Positions 31,581 through 33,328 of a stretch of DNA of 33,328 nt are shown here, piece by piece. The stretch spans positions 1 to 33,328 of the forward strand of contig CAKORZ010000006.1 in NCBI GenBank assembly GCA_934101685.1. Reading direction: 5' to 3'. A model generated the notes under the pieces. The model saw only the letters and a list, made by a program, of their open reading frames with translations, made no database searches and was not told where the DNA came from. The position numbers and the translations under genes were made by a program. Source of the stretch: an uncultured Bacilli bacterium (lineage in GTDB: Bacteria > Bacillota_I > Bacilli_A > RFN20 > DUOF01). The stretch's first letter is position 1. Every line of letters begins with the position of its first letter.

Positions 31581-32336
31581 ATGATAAAATTCAATTACAA
31601 AGATGTAGCTAAAGAGCAAGGTTGGTCGTTTGAAGCAATAAATCCTGTATGTGAGTATTCTAGTGATTATTACTATTACAAAGAGGTGGCTAAAGAAATA
31701 ACTCCTGATGTAGTAATGCTAGATATAGGATGTGGTAGTGCAGAAAAAGCATTTGGTTATTATGAGAATGCTAAAAAGATAATAATGTTAGATAATGAAG
31801 TAGAAATGTTAAAGAAAGCAAAAGAAAATTGTGTCACTAAATTAAGTGAAAAGAATGCTAAAAAGTTTTCTTTTGAATTAGGTGATGGAACCACTAAGTT
31901 AAACTATCCTGATGAAACATTTGATTTAGTTGTGTCTAGGCATTGTGGAGGAAACATAAACGAAATCTTTAGAGTTTTGAAAAAAGGTGGTGTTTATATT
32001 TCTGAAGACATTGATCACACAGATGCATTAGAATTAAAAGAATATTTTAAAAGAGGTCAAGGATACGAAAATTTAAAGACTAATAATATTGAAAAGAGAA
32101 AAATATTAAACGAAAGTTTTGATGCTGGTTTTTCTAATATTGAACTTAAGAATTTCTACTATATTGAGTATTACCCTAATAAAGAACAATTAAAATATCT
32201 ACTAACACACACTCCAATACTTGAATATCTAGATGAAAGTGATGAAAAAACACTAAATTCATACATAAAAGATTATTCAACTGAAAAGGGAATAAAATTA
32301 GTAAGACGATTATATGCTTTTAAACTTGTAAAGTAA
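31581..32336 (+). CDS. Class I SAM-dependent methyltransferase
   Basis: This 251-residue protein has motif I VVMLDIGCGSAEKAFGY near residues 44-60, the acidic motif II IIMLDNEVEML, motif III FELGDGTTKLNYPDETFDLVVSRH, and a VLKKGGVYISED motif. No zinc finger or TRAM domain is present. An N-terminal 40 residues and a C-terminal 80-residue cap may recognise the substrate. The leader region and single-gene unit suggest inducible expression; together with resemblance to small rRNA methyltransferases this makes a ribosome-protection role possible, but a small molecule target is equally open. GGAGG precedes the ATG by nine bases. Confidence 0.75.
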   Translation: MIKFNYKDVAKEQGWSFEAINPVCEYSSDYYYYKEVAKEITPDVVMLDIGCGSAEKAFGYYENAKKIIMLDNEVEMLKKAKENCVTKLSEKNAKKFSFELGDGTTKLNYPDETFDLVVSRHCGGNINEIFRVLKKGGVYISEDIDHTDALELKEYFKRGQGYENLKTNNIEKRKILNESFDAGFSNIELKNFYYIEYYPNKEQLKYLLTHTPILEYLDESDEKTLNSYIKDYSTEKGIKLVRRLYAFKLVK

Positions 32337-32358
32337 AAGGAAGTTTACACTTCCTTTT
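32335..32358. terminator. Bidirectional terminator between the methyltransferase and the unrecognised gene
   Basis: AAAAGGAAGT (32335-32344) and ACTTCCTTTT (32349-32358) form a 10-bp stem with a TTAC loop. It overlaps both stop codons and ends in T-rich tails. Confidence 0.85.
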
Positions 32359-33328
32359 ATTTTATAATTACAAATGTTTTTACTTCATGTAAATTATTAT
32401 TTACATAATATTCTTTTGTATCTTCATATTCTAATACTGTGTTAAATAAAGTAAATTCTTTATTATCTTTAGTAACTTTAACTTGATTAAATATATATGT
32501 ATTTAAAGGATTTACTCTTCCTTCATCATAGTAATCTCTATTTGCATCAAATTTCTCTTTAAATTCATTTATTACATGAAGTCTATTAGAATCACTATTT
32601 ATATTTACATACATATAAAGTTTGTTATTTGAAGAGGTTAATACTTCTACACTTTCATAATTGCTACTTGTCACATGTATCCATTTATCACTTGAGTCTA
32701 GAACCATATCACTTTCGCTTGTATTTCCTTCTAGATCTTTTAAAATATAGAATTCTATTTCACTATTATTAGAGTCTTTATATATTTCACTAAAATCTAA
32801 TTTTTTCTTTTCTTTGTTACCACTTACTACTGCACTATATCTAAGTCTTAAAGTATCTTTATTTAATGGTGATATTTTATAAGTTACCTCTAAAGGAGTT
32901 GATATAGCTTGTGAAGAACTAACTGCATATAATCCTGTATTCTCCAAAGTATTGTTAGTAGATATAACTTGTTTCCATTCTCTTCCATATATTAAACTAT
33001 CAGTATAATCTTCTGCTTTCATTTCTAATTCGTATACAAATGTTCTTTCACTTTGCTTTAATACATAATAGTAATGTGCATTATCTTCATTTTTAGTTAT
33101 CTTATAGCCATATGCTGTTGTGTACGCTACTACATTACTTGTATCATTATATAAAGTATTAATTACACCATATAATTCAGTTGTATCACTCATTAATTGA
33201 TCAGTTGCTGTTATTTTAAATGTAGCTACATCAAAATTATATAATTGTATAAGTTCAGCAATATTTTTTGATAAGTCTTCTGTTCTAGTTTCTGCACTAT
33301 TAGTTACAATTGCATCTACTGTTAATCT
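32357..33328 (-). CDS. C-terminal part of a larger unrecognised protein (runs off the window)
   Basis: The frame is open from the stop at 32357-32359 to the end of the window, so the internal Met codon at 33193 is not the true start; at least 323 residues are present. The visible part is polar, rich in S, T, N, Y and K, with alternating strands and no membrane segment or cysteine. Segments such as TTELYGVINTLYND and LYMYVNINSDSNRLHVI suggest a beta-rich extracellular or surface protein. I do not recognise a domain. The terminator overlapping the stop codon is shared with the methyltransferase gene. Confidence 0.7.
   Translation of the reverse strand, partial: RLTVDAIVTNSAETRTEDLSKNIAELIQLYNFDVATFKITATDQLMSDTTELYGVINTLYNDTSNVVAYTTAYGYKITKNEDNAHYYYVLKQSERTFVYELEMKAEDYTDSLIYGREWKQVISTNNTLENTGLYAVSSSQAISTPLEVTYKISPLNKDTLRLRYSAVVSGNKEKKKLDFSEIYKDSNNSEIEFYILKDLEGNTSESDMVLDSSDKWIHVTSSNYESVEVLTSSNNKLYMYVNINSDSNRLHVINEFKEKFDANRDYYDEGRVNPLNTYIFNQVKVTKDNKEFTLFNTVLEYEDTKEYYVNNNLHEVKTFVIIK

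Noticed and set aside
33191..33193. Met codon as the start of the unrecognised gene at the right end
   Set aside because: The frame stays open to the window edge, there is no ribosome binding site before it, and the upstream codons look like normal coding sequence.
1..33328. UGA read as tryptophan (Mollicutes-type code)
   Set aside because: Tryptophan positions in conserved motifs use TGG and all major genes end properly with the standard code.
1..33328. CRISPR array, prophage or insertion sequence
   Set aside because: No regularly spaced direct repeats, transposase, integrase or phage structural genes were found on either strand.

Overview
This window looks like chromosome from an AT-rich, low-GC Bacillota (Firmicutes) bacterium, probably an uncultured gut-type member of the Bacilli or a relative of the Mollicutes. 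The evidence is strong A+T bias, GGAGG/GGTGA ribosome binding sites, sigma-A type promoters, many lipobox lipoproteins, and a DapL-type diaminopimelate route. TGG encodes Trp and the frames read normally with the standard bacterial code, so there is no sign of UGA recoding. The taxonomic placement is inference only. There is no phage, IS or CRISPR signature.

Layout. (1) 1-2460: a tRNA-Thr cut by the window edge, a decayed MATE exporter, tspO, and a two-gene DUF3990/HTH module (ADP-ribosyltransferase-like toxin candidate plus regulator) with a strong promoter and two matched operators. (2) 2500-8790: housekeeping and lipid genes: an unusual double-length ThyX, a YegS-type lipid kinase with a YhhN lysoplasmalogenase-like protein, a ZIP metal transporter, an amidohydrolase, and a protein made of 22-residue repeats. 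(3) 8860-16540: a B12-binding radical SAM protein; the operon lysC-asd-dapF-dapL for aspartate-derived diaminopimelate/lysine; a P-loop kinase overlapping a fused radical SAM-methyltransferase gene (YtqA/MnmL + YtqB/MnmM, tRNA wobble uridine modification). (4) 16551-17895: an orphan AAA/DUF4143 ATPase with a striking G/C-rich inverted repeat upstream. (5) 17965-22570: five consecutive lipoprotein genes on the minus strand. They comprise a rhodanese-FMN-binding fusion, a second rhodanese that has lost its catalytic Cys, an FMN-binding lipoprotein, and two that may be split-barrel flavin proteins. (6) 22605-27965: aldehyde dehydrogenase, GNAT, MscS channel, histidine phosphatase, DUF1292 with a membrane HExxH protein, and an HD hydrolase. 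(7) 28042-30851: a CrtI/RetSat-like flavoprotein with its own NAD(P)H:flavin:[2Fe-2S] reductase. (8) 30855-33328: a 66-residue orphan that resembles the peptide-binding N-terminus of SPASM radical SAM enzymes, a long leader region, a SAM methyltransferase, and the C-terminal part of an unrecognised protein running off the window.

The most novel-looking system is the lipoprotein cluster of region 5. It combines surface-anchored covalent-flavin motifs with rhodanese domains, which suggests an extracytoplasmic electron- or sulfur-transfer chain. Second are the saturase/reductase pair of region 7, which reads as a self-contained NAD(P)H-driven C=C reductase, and the leader-controlled methyltransferase of region 8. 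None of these roles can be proved from sequence alone.
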